Source: Circinella minor (Eukaryota; Mucoromycota; Mucoromycetes; Mucorales; Lichtheimiaceae). Taken from it: a stretch of DNA of 64,000 nt. Every line of letters begins with the position of its first letter. The first letter of the stretch is position 1. The stretch spans positions 62,001-126,000 of the forward strand of contig JAEPRB010000065.1 in NCBI GenBank assembly GCA_016758965.1, read 5' to 3'. Positions 36,157 through 48,760 of this stretch are shown in pieces. The translations under genes were made by a program, and so were the position numbers. The notes under the pieces were generated by a model, which did no database searches, had not been told where the DNA came from, and was given only the letters and a program-made list of their open reading frames with translations.

Positions 36157-38124
36157 ATGGCAGCCATGATACAACAAAACCCCGTTGCCCTCCGCGCGAC
36201 TTCACCATCACCACAGCAACAGCAACAGAAACCAGGACAAAAGTCTAAAGATAATAACAATAATAATAGTAACAGTAATAGCTCTAAAAATGATGATGTT
36301 GCTATAGCAAACTATCTTTCAAGCAAGCTTCGACTTGAGCAGGCAAGTAGTTTTCTTTTATTTTAACTCTTTATCATAAATCTTTCCAGAAGCAACCAAG
36401 AGAAAGCCAGGTCGATTACCAAAATAGGCAATCAAGGTTATTTTTAAAACCTGCTCCTTGCTTGAGTTATTCGTTGTTATTTTTTATATTTCTTTCTCTT
36501 TTTTATAACTTTATTATTTTCTCCCTTTGAAAGGATTATCAGCTAATAAATGTCTGATTCGTACATTATACAGAATCAAAAAGACGCGTGGACATATCCA
36601 CAAGCAATGGCACCTATGGCAACACCACCTGCTGATTGGCCTCAAGGTCATACGCAATCGGTAGCCAATAACAATCCGTACTACTACTACCCACAACAGC
36701 AACAACATCATTATGACAACAAACATCAACGTAGCAACACTCCTCACAGACCTTCACCACGACAACGTACGCCGAGTAACAATGCAAGTGTCACCTCTCA
36801 TCCACCTATCCAGATTCAAAAATCGTCTTCGACACCTATTCCCTCGAGCAATAATTATAACCGCTCTTCTATGTTGCTTAAACAACAACAACAACAACAT
36901 TATGCTCAAGGGCGTAGAGAAAAACATAAAAAGCAGCAACAACAACAAAAACAGTCGACCTATCCACCACAAGAACGCCCCCCTTCTTTATCGTCAACCG
37001 CATCCTCGGTACCATCACCAGCACCTTCTTTAGAAGATTCGGGCCGGAGATCATCGGTAACCTCGGTATCATCGGGTACATTTTCGATTCGATCAGAAAT
37101 GTCTATAAACACCAAAGTTTCATTGTCAAAACGTCTGCGCAAAGTTTTTAGTATGAGTCATTTACGATCCAAGGACAACCTCAGCATGTATTCTGTTAAT
37201 AGTGGATCCAATACATCACTGGCTACTGTTCAAGAATCTGGTGGACCAGCTCCATCTTCTTCACCTTCTACCCCACCTTCTCGACGCCGTTCATTTGCAT
37301 CATTGTCGGGACTTTTCCAAAAGCACACAGCAACAGAACCATCCAGTCCAACTGCTGGTGGTACCGCAGCAGGTGCTCGTATGTCTCCATCAAGCTCCGG
37401 TGATCTTCGTAAGATGGCTAAAAATCAAAGAAATGACAGATCATCACGACCTGTATTACGTGTTGATACTACTCCAGAGGAAGCCACAAAGAGAAACATT
37501 AGAGGTATGTATCAAGGAGAAGTAATTTAAAAAAGATTTTTTTTGTAGTACAATTCCATTTTTACACTTTATTAAAAAAACTCTTTTTTTTTAAAAATAG
37601 GACGATCACCATCGTCAACCGCTCCTGACTCTCCTAGTTCTACACGATCGTCAACAGTCCGTCCTGCGCAACAACATGTACCACGATTCATGGGTAACAC
37701 CAGTGACTCATTACCATCACCTACTCCTTCATCTTCTTCTACATCTTCAAATCGGATGCCAGTTGAAGATGGCTCTTCTGATATGGCACCACCTCGATCA
37801 ATCGGTTTACATTATGGCTTGCCTTTACATGGATCACCACGTTTGCGACCGACTGCTGCCTCGTCATCGACGAGCTCACTCAATACAATGACAAACACAT
37901 CATCTACACCAGATCAATCACGTAGACTGCAATTTTGCCCAACCATTCAAGTGCACGAGACCTTTACTGCGTCTGAATATGATCGCCGTTGTGATACCAA
38001 TGCTACTTGTCAAAAATTGACTCCTTTGCTTGCTATGAAAATCAAACAAGAACTTAACGAATTTAAATTAACAGATATGGAAGTTCATGTCGATAGTCGT
38101 CAATACACCCATTTCTTTTTGTAA
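36157..38124 (+). CDS. Bni4/Afr1-like PP1-targeting protein
   Basis: Probably recruits protein phosphatase 1 (Glc7) to the bud neck or septum, as yeast Bni4 does to guide chitin synthase III. Three exons (36157-36342, 36574-37504, 37601-38124) give 546 residues. Intron 1 uses a GC-AG donor (AG|GCAAGT). Residues 1-460 are disordered, rich in Ser, Pro, Gln and Asn, with basic clusters (SLSKRLRKVFSMSHLRSKD, then PPSRRRSFASLSGLFQK). The conserved part is C-terminal: an RVxF-like PP1 docking sequence RRLQF, then EYDRRCDTNATCQKLTPLLA, IKQELNEFKL, MEVHVDSRQYTHFF. This is the C-terminal signature of the Bni4/Afr1 family as I know it. The extreme N terminus could be shorter if translation started at 36550. 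Confidence 0.7.
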
Positions 38125-38573
38125 AACTTTTAGTAACTTTTATTTCTCTTTCTCATCCTCCATTTCATTTTTCTCCCTAACAACCATTATTCTCACGCCC
38201 GTTGGTCTCTCACTTTATATTTTCTCTTTTCTGGTTCTTGAAAAAAATGCAGTAACATTCATTCCCTCTTGCTATATCTCTCTGCTCCCTTTCTCCCTTC
38301 AGCACTCTTTGTCGTAAATCATTATATTTCTCTTTTGTTTTTTGTCACTTTTTTTTTCGAACATATACACACAAACACAAACATATTCTCTTTCTTTATT
38401 TCTTATATTACTCTTACTCTTTACTCTTTACAATTTACAATTTACAGTTTACAGTTTCTTTCTATATTTCTTTCCTTTCTACGTAATAAAATTAAACCAA
38501 AACCTGTGTGTATAGCGAGCTAATTATTTTGTTTATTATATTATTGTTATTATTATTAGTGTATTTAATAATA
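38125..38573. other. Convergent 3' region
   Basis: 449 bp between the Bni4-like stop and the D-serine dehydratase-like stop, which face each other. It is T/C-rich and then A/T-rich and probably holds both 3' untranslated regions. No gene seen. Confidence 0.5.
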
Positions 38574-40383
38574 TTACCAACCACGTACAGGAAACCATAC
38601 ATCTACAACTTGATCGCCACCATCTTCAACAACCAAATAATAGTTATGGCATGCAGATGTCAAACAACAATGATTGGGTTGGACACGAACAATATCACCT
38701 ACATGCATATCTGGTGAACTTGATGCAAGAATGCCATGCTCTTGAGACACGGACTGGAGAACAACTCCAGTTGTTGTTATACCAAATCCACCCTGAGGTG
38801 CATTATCTTTGGAAAATGCAAGAGCGCCACCATCAATCAATGTCGTTCCTCGATCCGGGTAACGACTGGCCACACGACACGCCACCGAAATTGCTATGTC
38901 TTTCTCGGTACAAAGACCAGTCGCCATTTGTTGACGGTCCAGCAATGAATAAGCACCGGCGTGCACTTCGGTGATCCCCTCAAGTGCTTTGCTTACACGC
39001 TCATTGTCAGTATGATGAACGATAGCTTGTACTGTTGGTGTTGCGCCAATAGAAAGATAAGGAATATTAATGTTTGCTTCTTTCAGAAAAAATGTTTGAA
39101 ATTCCCGGGCACTATTACATTCTGCTTCGAGATAACTCAAGGCTTCTTGCGGAGATCGTGCCTTATATGAATGTCCTGCATGTGCATAGAGGCCGTGTAA
39201 TGTTGTGCAACTATTAGAACTAGCTAGACGCTTTGCCAAAGCAAGAACTGATTCTTTTTCTGAAGCACTATCCAATGGTACACCTGCACGCCTAATTATG
39301 TTTTATATTTAATATTTATTATATATATATAAATTTATATACAGTGTTACGTACTAACTCGAAAATTATATAGATCTATGATTTTCGCGTGTGAAAATAC
39401 TCTCCAAAAAATTTTATCACCCAAAAATAATAATAATAATTTTCCCTTACCCGTAACCACAATTAATCTTGATAAAAACGCCAATTTTCTTTTGCAGAGG
39501 TCTGGTCTTGTGGTAATCTTCAAGAGCCTCTAAAGTTTCGAGTCGATCTGTAAAAAGTGCATTTTAAATTAGCCACGCACATCAGTTGAAAATCTTTTTT
39601 TTACGGGAGATACTGTACTATATTATCTATAGATGGTGTTTTGTATATTTTTATATCAATAATAAATAGGAGGTTAATAGTGTCGTACCAATGAAGATCT
39701 GAAACGCCTGGACTCGTTCAGCTAGTTCGAAGACTTCTGTAAACTTATCAGGTGTGATAGGAAATCCTAACAATATCTTTTTTTTTATCAGATATGAATC
39801 GTAAGTAATTAATGCAAATTAACTTTTTTCCTTCATTTACTTCCCCCCCTCTCCCTCTCTCTCCATCACTCCTCACAACACAGACAAAACATGCACAGAC
39901 AAAAATAAATAAATAATGTATTACCTGCTTAAGTTTTCCATCAGTTACTAATTGGCTAGAGACCATTAAATGTGCTTCAGCCATGGTAGAGACAACAATA
40001 GAATCAGTTTTAGCCTCTTCAAGTTGAATAGCTGTTCCTTCAACAGTCTAAAATTTAACTTTTATCAGTCTTCTTTTCTGTGTTTTTTTAATCTACATAT
40101 CTCTCTTAAATAGCTCTCGGTCTATTTTTTTTCAGGTACAATAAAAAGCTAGTATTACCTTATGCGATTTTACATGAACGCGTACATTAACATTATGTTT
40201 TGTCTTGATGTTACCGAGTCTTTCACAGTTACGTTTAACAACTGTACGATCAATAACTAGAGTAGGAGTACGTAATTCATTTAAACGTTTTCCAACCAAT
40301 TCTTGACGCAAATGATCTTGCTGCTTAGCAACTGCTAAGTGAAATGGCCAAAGTGGGGATGTAGTAGAAATCGTCGTCATCAC
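38574..40383 (-). CDS. DSD1: D-serine dehydratase-like PLP/zinc enzyme
   Basis: Fold-type III (alanine-racemase-like) pyridoxal-phosphate enzyme of the eukaryotic D-serine dehydratase / D-threonine aldolase family. It likely converts D-serine to pyruvate and ammonia using zinc. Five exons (40159-40383, 39925-40047, 39689-39776, 39451-39547, 38574-39291) give 416 residues, close to the 428 of yeast Dsd1. The N-terminal barrel has LRTPTLVIDRTVVKRNCERL and the PLP-lysine region VRVHVKSHK. Later come KINCGYGRAGVPLDS, GLYAHAGHSY and YLSIGATPTVQ. The C-terminal zinc site is in VQPNHCCLTSACH (His and Cys of HxC). No targeting signal is evident. It shares a 202-bp head-to-head promoter with valyl-tRNA synthetase. 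D-threonine aldolase activity is the main alternative. Confidence 0.88.
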
Positions 40384-40585
40384 TAACTTCTTTTTCTTTC
40401 TAAAGAAAGTTTATACTTGGAAAAAGTCAAGTCTCGAAATAGCACCATATCTATATAATGCTTTTATTTGATTCGAACTCACTTTCCCCGCAACAGGAGA
40501 AAAATAAAGCAAAAACAGGGACTTATCTCAGCGGAACACCTTTGACAACAAAAGAAAAGAAAAACACAATTTTTTTTCTCAAAAA
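40384..40585. promoter_or_regulatory. Bidirectional promoter, DSD1 / ValRS
   Basis: Only 202 bp separate two divergent ATGs, so both promoters and 5' leaders must lie here. No motif can be assigned with confidence. Confidence 0.6.
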
Positions 40586-43500
40586 ATGTACCTTGCAACG
40601 CGAAGGACATTAATCCGATCACCCTTTTCCAATCGACGATTATTAACTTCACTACAACAACCAGAGAAGCCATTTTTGAATGCCTACAATGCAAAAGCCG
40701 TTGAAGAGGGTTGGTATGAATATTGGCAACGTGAAGGATTATTCAAGCCCATAACAACAACGACAACCCACAATGAAAATAACAGTGACAATAAAAAAAA
40801 GCAATTTACAATGATAACACCACCACCCAATGTCACTGGCTCATTACATATTGGACATGCATTAACACTTAGTCTTGAAGATGCATTGGCACGTTATCGT
40901 CGAATGGCAGGTTATGACGTTCAGTGGATACCTGGTACCGATCACGCTGGTATAGGTACACAGTCTGTTGTGGAGAAAAAGATTATGCGTGAGCGTCAAT
41001 TAACACGGCATGATATGGGACGAACAGAATTTGTAAAGGAGATATGGAAATGGCGTAACAAGTATGGTGATCATATTCTTAATCAGATGAAAAGAATGGG
41101 TGCATCTGTGGACTGGGATAACGTGTTTTTCACTATGGATTCACCACGTTACGAAGCTGTACAAAACGCATTTATTCAACTCTATAAGGATGGACTTATT
41201 TATCGTGATACTCGATTGGTTAATTGGTGTTGTGAGCTTGAAACTGTGATATCTGATATCGAGGTTGGTTTCTTTTTATTGTTGCTGTTGGTTTCTATTA
41301 AATGAATTGCTAAGTTGACTTTTTTTTCGTTATAGGTTGATTACAAGGAGATCGAGGGACGAACATTAGTACCATTGCCAGGTCGACCACAAGGGTAATA
41401 AAAAAGCTTCGGATATCAAGAAATAGTGATTGGATAGATAAAATAACGAGGAAAGAACTAAAAGATAATAATTCGGTAATTAGGGTCGAGTTTGGTGTAT
41501 TACACCAGTTTACATATCCAGTGGTAGATCCGCAGCCAAATGGAGTACAAGGTTTGACGGTATCCACAACACGTATTGAAACCATGCTTGGTGATTGTGC
41601 AGTGGCAATTCACCCTAACGATCCTCGATATAAAGAACTCCATGGAAAATATGTGATTCATCCTATTCATAAAAAGAAAATACCAATTATTTGTGATGAG
41701 CAGCTTGTAGATATAGAATTTGGTACAGGTGCTGTCAAGGTAAAATGATAAATTTATCCTGGATCCAACGAGGAGCGAGCAGTACGGATGAAAACAGACT
41801 ATTCTGATAATTTATCTTATGGGTGTTTTCAATTATGATTAGATCACTCCTGCTCATGATCCCAATGATTATGCTTGTGCACGACGCCATAACTTACCCA
41901 TTGTCAGTATTTTTGATAAATTGGGACAGCTAAACGAATTTGGTGGCGTATCTGAATGGACTGTAAGTTGACTTTCTTCTTTTTGATGTGTTTATATGAA
42001 CTGATTAAAAATTTGACTGGAAGCATGAATGATTTCCAATTTAGGGTATAAACCGGTTTGATCTTCGGGATAAAGTTGTGGATAAATTGAAACAATTGGA
42101 CTGTTATAATGGCAAGGATGAAAATCATTCCATGCGAGTAGCCTTATGTTCAAGATCTGGTGATGTAATCGAACCACTTTTACAACCACAATGGTAAAGT
42201 CAAAGATAGGGCCACGTGAATATACAAAGCGGGAACAAAAAATTAAAGCCAACAAAGAGATAATCACTATATGACTAAAGATAATTTAATAATAGGTATG
42301 TCCGATGCTCAGATTTAGCTGGAACCGCAAAAGCACAGACTGAAAATGGGATGATGAAAATTCATCCAGCTGGGCACGTTCAAGATTGGTATCGATGGTT
42401 AGGTCAGTTCAACATGAATTTTCGAAAAGATGAGAGGGGAGGAATAAACCAATAATATCAAACTTAATTGATTTGTTGCTTTACTTCGTTTATAGACAAT
42501 ATTCAAGATTGGTGTATTTCTCGTCAGCTTTGGTGGGGTCATGAAATCCCTGCTTATCAAGTGAAACTTGATAATTTTACTGATAAAGGTTAATATCATA
42601 ATATACGATTGGTTTACATATATTATTATGACATCTAATGTAATTAGTATACAGAACTTTGGGTTGTTGCTCAAGATGAAGTATCCGCGCACAAAGAAGC
42701 AAATGCACTTATTCAAAAGGAAGGACTTCCACAAGATTCTACCTATAAACTAGTCAAAGTAATCACAGGACCATTAATTTATTTTAGAGCAATTATATTT
42801 AAATCTTTTTTCTGACACCTTGTAACCCAATTTTTAGGATGAAGATGTATTAGATACATGGTTTTCGTCAGGATTAACACCATTATCTGCTTTAGGTTGG
42901 ACAGGTCCAAACTCAAGTATACCTGTAAGTTAGATAATACTAAAACGATCAGGTTTTTCATCAAACTCAAAACAAACATAATGATATTATAATATCTAGG
43001 CACGATATCCTCTTCAAGTTATGGAAACTGGTTATGATATTCTATTCTTCTGGGTAGCACGAATGGCCATGTTAACAAATCATTTTGCCAAAAAGCCTCC
43101 TTTCGAAAATATCTTCTTACATGCTATGGTAATGCGATAATATATAATTATTTTAATGACTAAATTCTCACTGTTCTTTTTTCTATAACTTCTAGGTTCG
43201 AGATGCACAAGGTCGAAAGATGTCCAAATCACTTGGCAACGTAATCGATCCACTTCATGTTATTGAAGGTGTAAGTCTCGAAACAATGCAGGAAAATGTT
43301 AGAAATAGTAACTTACCACCAAAAGAAATTGAGAAGTACGTATCCCATTACTGGATTTTACTTGACAATAAAAATAAATTACATAAACTGATTTTTTTTG
43401 TAATAATACATTTATTAGGAGTGTAAAAAACCTGGCTGTAGAATATCCTTCTGGTATTCCTCCATGTGGTACAGACTCGTTACGATTTGCTCTTATTGCC

Positions 43501-45141
43501 TATACACAACAGGTAACTATTAAGCATATAAACAAAAATGCAAAAAGAAAGCCTGAAACAAGATAATTAAGTATTAACAATGTTTCGCAATAAAAATAAT
43601 AGAGTCGACAAATTAACCTGGACATGTCCAACGTTATACAGACTTCACATTTCTGTAATAAACTCTGGAATTTGTTTAAATTTGGTTTTGGTCGTTTTGA
43701 CAAAGATGGCTCCCCAAATAATCGAAGCACTGAGGTGTTACAAGATCTTGCAAACAATGCTAAATTATCACTTGTAAATCGGTTTATCCTATCCCGAATG
43801 GCAGATACTGTGGCAAAATGCATTGATGGGTTTGAAAATTATCGATTACATGAAGCAGCTGATGCTGTACGACGTTTTATTGTTGAGGATGTGTGTGATG
43901 TTTATGTTGAATTTTCAAAAGCTACACTTAACAAACAAGGTTTAGAGTCGACTGAAAAGGTACATATTTTTCTCTTCTAATATAATTATTATATGAGGAA
44001 ATAAATGGGAAACCCACACGTTTATTCTGTTTATTATTAGGAAGCAACATTGGATATATTATATGCATGTATGGATACATCTTTACGGCTTGCACATCCT
44101 TTTATGCCATTTATCACTGAGGTAATAATACAAAAAGTTCAATATATTAATATAATAAGTTTTATATATAGATTCTAACTTTTACTTTTTCTGAAACTGT
44201 TTGGTTTTTTTTTTTTAGGAATTGTGGCACCATTTAAAACTAAAGACACCATCAACAAATAATGCCAAGGCGCTCATGGTAGAATCATATCCTATTCGTG
44301 GACAGTTGTTACCGCTACACAATCAACAAGTTGAAGACCATTTTAAGGTATATCCAATAAAAACAGGACAATTGAGTGGCACGCTATTGGTAAAATAAGT
44401 AACTAAAAACACTATTTACAATATATAGGTCGTCTTGTCAATTATTCATGCATCAAGATCTCTCCGTCAAGGACATCAAATCAGTATTGGCAAAGAACTT
44501 CCATTTACAATCTATTGCGGTGATAGCGCACTAATCGAACCACTTCGTTTATATATGAACGAAATAAAGTCATTTGTGAAAGGATCAGAATTATCAATTG
44601 TTGAAGAGAATGTTAGTTTGCTATTGAAATATGCACATGGGAAGAAAGAAGTTGGCTGTAATATTAAACTTATTTATATCTTTTTTTTCATAGACTACTG
44701 GTGATTGGACAGTGCGCGCTGTTCATGATAAGCTAAAAATCCTCGTCCCCACTAACCACGTAATTCGTGCCCAATTAGAACGCGGTGGTGATATTGTCAA
44801 AAGTATTGAAGAAAAGCGAGTCAAACTTGATAAGAAATTAGAGAAATTTCAAAAGGATGCCGATAAATTAGCTGAAAGAATGAATAAAGATGGTTATATT
44901 GAAGCCGTGCCAGAGAAAGTTAAGGAGAAAAATAGGTATGAAAAATACAACGATTGTATTGTGTCTGTGTGAAAATAGATAACCCAAGTTGCGCATATAT
45001 ACTGATATAGTCATATTGCTTTTTTTTCTTTGTTTTGTTAGACAACGAGCAAGAGGGTTACAATTAGAAATAGAAACATGTGAAAATGATTTACGTCTGC
45101 TCAACAATCTGTATAAAGAAGTAACAATGTATTCACGGTAA
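40586..45141 (+). CDS. VAS1: Valyl-tRNA synthetase
   Basis: Class I aminoacyl-tRNA synthetase charging tRNA-Val; in fungi one gene usually serves cytosol and mitochondria. Eighteen exons sum in phase to 1,048 residues: 40586-41263, 41336-41394, 41484-41739, 41843-41962, 42045-42193, 42296-42402, 42496-42588, 42655-42758, 42838-42924, 43000-43128, 43196-43335, 43419-43512, 43603-43959, 44041-44121, 44219-44347, 44429-44650, 44694-44935, 45042-45141. Motifs are [16 protein letters not shown] (HIGH at 88-91), [29 protein letters not shown] in the editing domain, [17 protein letters not shown] and KMSKSLGN (KMSKS at 602-606). A C-terminal coiled-coil arm ([20 protein letters not shown]) is typical of ValRS. 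The first 25 residues ([20 protein letters not shown]) are Arg-rich without acids, a likely mitochondrial presequence. Two introns have weak GTTGG donors (after 41263 and 44650); the second is only 43 nt. Confidence 0.94.
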
Positions 45142-45365
45142 TATGAAAACAATAAAATAAGAAATGAAACAAAAAAAATGTGTACAAAAGAATAAACTAA
45201 AATTAAGAAAGAAAAACTATTTAAGCGATGAGAAAAGGATGTGAAATATAAAAAAGAGTTGGAAAATATAGAATGGTATATACGAGAAGATGAAGGAGAA
45301 ATGGTAAAGGTCATGGTATAATATTATGTAAAAAATGTATATGATGATAATAGTTATGTATAAAT

Positions 45366-48300
45366 TCATCGATCATCAGATGGATGAAATAATGATGAAC
45401 CAGCCAAGTCGTAAAAACATGTATCACAAACTCGAGACCATTCTGCTTTTGTATTTTGTGCATCGAACAATGGCAAACGATTACTGCTGTGCGTATTGCA
45501 GAAAATGTGACCGCACCTATATTTAACAAACAAACAACATAACCAACAGCATAAAATCATTAGTATGTATGACATCAAACAATGAAAGAACAGATATTTA
45601 TATACCTTCGACAGTGGTGACGACGAGCAAGCCAATCGAACTCTGATTCACATTGTATAGTATGGGATGATTGGTCAGCATAGGAAAATTGACATTGTTT
45701 CACTTGATCATCTTCAATCCATCGGGTACTTGGCATTAGGGTAAAGCGATGCTTCCGATCCTCTCGTTCAATATAAAGTATATATCGATGGTAGTACACA
45801 GATTTATCCGCATGTTGCATAAGATGCTGCAAAAAAAGAGTTAAATAAAAAGAAAGTGAAGCACGAAAAAGAGTTAGCAATTTAAAAAGAGAGAATCGCT
45901 TGTTTATTACTGGATGATATAATTTATTTACCTGAGGAAGGAGTTGTGGCTCGGTTGTAACACCAGTACCAGCTACAATTATGGTACTCATTAATCCATC
46001 TGCACCTATTTCACATTTGACAATTTGACCTGTGCCAACACCACCACCAACCCATTGACCAACGTTCCAACGAATTTGAGACACGGTTTCTTCAACGATT
46101 TCACTCCAAGGCTTATCTTGTTCATTATCGTCACTTTGTGGTTGTATAAGTTCCTGGTACGTCTCAGGAGAGTCTTGAGTCACCTGGTCTTCTTGATTAG
46201 GTTCTTCTTGTTCTTCGGATTGTTCGGCTTGCTCTTTTTGATCTTGATCGGATCTCTCGGCATCTTGTTCCTGGCTCAAAACAGATGAAAGCTTTTGAAT
46301 CCCCTTCTTCTCCGAAGAAGAATCTTGATCTACTTGATCTTCATCTTGCTCTTGTTGCTCTTCCTGTTGGTCGTCAGACATTGAAGATGCTGAAGATGCT
46401 GAAGATTCCGAAGGAGAGGATGGAGGTGGTGTGGTCAATTCATGTTGATGCTGTTGTTGTTTTGGATTGATTTCTTTTTTAAAACCTTGTTCGCTCAAAA
46501 GATTTTCTATTTCAATCAGCATTTCACGTTGTACTCTCACGAGAGCTTCACACTCCTTGACCCGAATCTGGTATTCTTGGTCTCGGGACTTTTGACTTTC
46601 TTCTATGGACTCGTGCACCTCCAGCACATCAGTGGCATTCTGTTCAGATGTAATCAAGTCGTGTGCAAGGCGTTCAAGTTTACTTGAATGATTGATACAA
46701 TTGCCAATAAGTCGCATCCATTTATCATTTGCTGGATCAGGATTGGTGGTGGCGGCGCTTGCAGCTACCGCACTGATCACTGCAGCAGCGGCAGCCATAG
46801 CAGCAGCAGCAGTCGCGGCGGCTGTTGTTGTTGGTGTAGCAGTTGATCGATTATTACCATAAAGCTGTTGATGCTGTCTGATGAAAGCGGCGGTAGAGTT
46901 TGGAATAGGTGTTAGTGGTTGATCAATTATTCCATCTGCTGATGCAATGCGACGATTATAGTTTGGTTTCACAATCCCATTTTCATCGGTAAGAGATGTA
47001 CGACTAAATCTTCGTAGTGTACTGTGTGACGATTGTTGGTGTTGGGCTGCTACTGCAGCAGTGGCGACGTCATACATAGAGCTAGATCTTGACAATGAGC
47101 GACGATGTTCGGAACTACTCGTTGGATTACACGCAGTGCACTTTGTTCGTCTCATAAATCCAGCGGAAGCCAGCCACGCAGGATGCTGAGTCACATTGTT
47201 ATATTGAGCAGTGGCGGTAGCTGTCACTGTATTACTATTATTATTGTTAGAAACAGAATGGCGACATGCAGATTGAACTGTACGTAAACTAGATACACTA
47301 CTGCGTCGTGATTCGAGACTACTGATTGAAATGTCACTATCAAGCATGCGGGAACTCAATCTCGAACAATTTTCACTTGATGTTTTAGTTGTTGAGCGCT
47401 GATGATTTGGATATTGATAGTAATGAGGAGGAGAACCTGAAGCCGTTTCAGTTGGATGTTGGTGCTGTTCAAAATAGGAGTCTTGTGGTGCTGCAGAATG
47501 CTCTGGTGCTGCTGGTGCCATTGCAGCTGCACATGCTACAACAGAGGGGACTCCGACAGTTGTAGCTGTAGCTTTGTCAGCTGGTGCTGCTGATGCTTTT
47601 GTTATGGTTGTAGTTGCATCCACATGGCGTGCGGAAAAATTGTTTCTTGGCTTGAGCGTCGGTGAATTGGAAATAGATCTATTTGGTTTTTCAGTCTCCT
47701 GATATACAGTGTTCGTGCGTTGTTGTTGTTTAGCCAAGGTAGCAAGCTTTGAGTCGTGCTTATTGTGATGTTTTCCCATGTGATGATTGCTAATGCTTGG
47801 TTTTTCTTGTTGATTGACGATTGTTAGTGGTGTTGTTTTTGCTGTTGCTGTGGGAATCATGGAGTATCTACGTGGACGTGGTGACGGCTGAATAGAAGAT
47901 GTTGATGGGCTGGGGATGGCTGGGGAAGAAGGTCGTCGTAAACCAAACCATTTGGAAGAATTAGCACTACTACCACCATGTTTGGCTCCTGATTGAAACA
48001 AAATATATAAATTCTCATGAGTAAGCCACTTCAAAAATTATTAAGGAGCAAAAATAAAAAAATAAAAAGCGAACAAGCATGACAAATATGTATATATGAG
48101 CATATGCATGTACTGTATTTTTTTTTCCATTATACTTTTTATCAAATATATATTACCTGGCTTTGATGATGAAGTTAATTTTACTGCTGTTGATCCAGAT
48201 GGTTTCGGTGTTGATGGTTGTTGTTGTTGCTGTTGTTGTGTATTACCACTACCATTTGACAATGCCATCATACTATTACGGCGACGTGACAATAAATTGA

Positions 48301-48760
48301 TACTGCTGCTTTGGGAAGGTTTTGGTGATTCCGTGTTTGTGATTTTATTGTGAAAAGATGGTACCACCTTGGCTAAACTTGATGCAGTTGCTCTGGTCAA
48401 CGATTGCCGTCTTGATAACCCACTACTAGTTGACTTTTTATCACTAGAGTTACCACTGCTACTGCTGCTCGCACTAGTTGACTGAGAAGGTCGACGAAGC
48501 ATCATATTCGAAAAACGTCTTTTGACACTACTCTCGGTTGCGGTACTGTTACGACGGCTACGACTGATCATACCAGTATTATCACCATTAAAGCCTAGTG
48601 CTGCAGAAAGTTTACTTTGATGAGAAGCTGCAGATGCTGTTGTCATGGTAGTACTACGTTTTCGGTGAGGTGATGATAATGATGAAGATGATGGCTGGCG
48701 TTGTGCAGGATGAAGAAAAACACTGTTACTATGAGACAGAACGTCCGCCGGTGGGGGCAT
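45366..48760 (-). CDS. Large disordered protein with C-terminal FYVE-type zinc finger
   Basis: Four exons (48157-48760, 45932-47988, 45606-45826, 45366-45516) give 1,010 residues. I took MPPPADV at 48760 as the start because the upstream in-frame ATG adds only a hydrophobic, low-complexity leader. About 600 residues are disordered and Ser/Thr/Gln/Ala-rich with many basic RRxS sites (RRFSNMMLRRPS). A helical segment (LERLAHDLITSEQNATDVLE) and a Glu/Gln-rich acidic region follow. Near the C terminus is a folded part (WVGGGVGTGQIVKCEIGADG, YILYIEREDRKHRF). The terminal finger reads QCESEFDWLARRHHCRRCGH, IFCNTHSS and RVCDTCF. It has the RHHCRxCG core of FYVE domains, but the usual first cysteine is not in place and His replaces the Cys after IFC. 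Endosomal phosphatidylinositol-3-phosphate binding is inferred from the family; the rest is unknown. Confidence 0.75.

Noticed and set aside
36513..37142. Minus-strand frames opposite the Bni4-like exon
   Set aside because: Mirror images of Gln/Asn/Ser-rich codons; no independent motif.
40460..40500. TTCGAA-containing segment as a tRNA T arm
   Set aside because: No acceptor or anticodon arm can be folded around it; it is simply part of the divergent promoter.
46025..46687. Plus-strand frames inside the FYVE-gene exon
   Set aside because: Antisense shadows of the Glu/Gln-rich coding exon on the minus strand.
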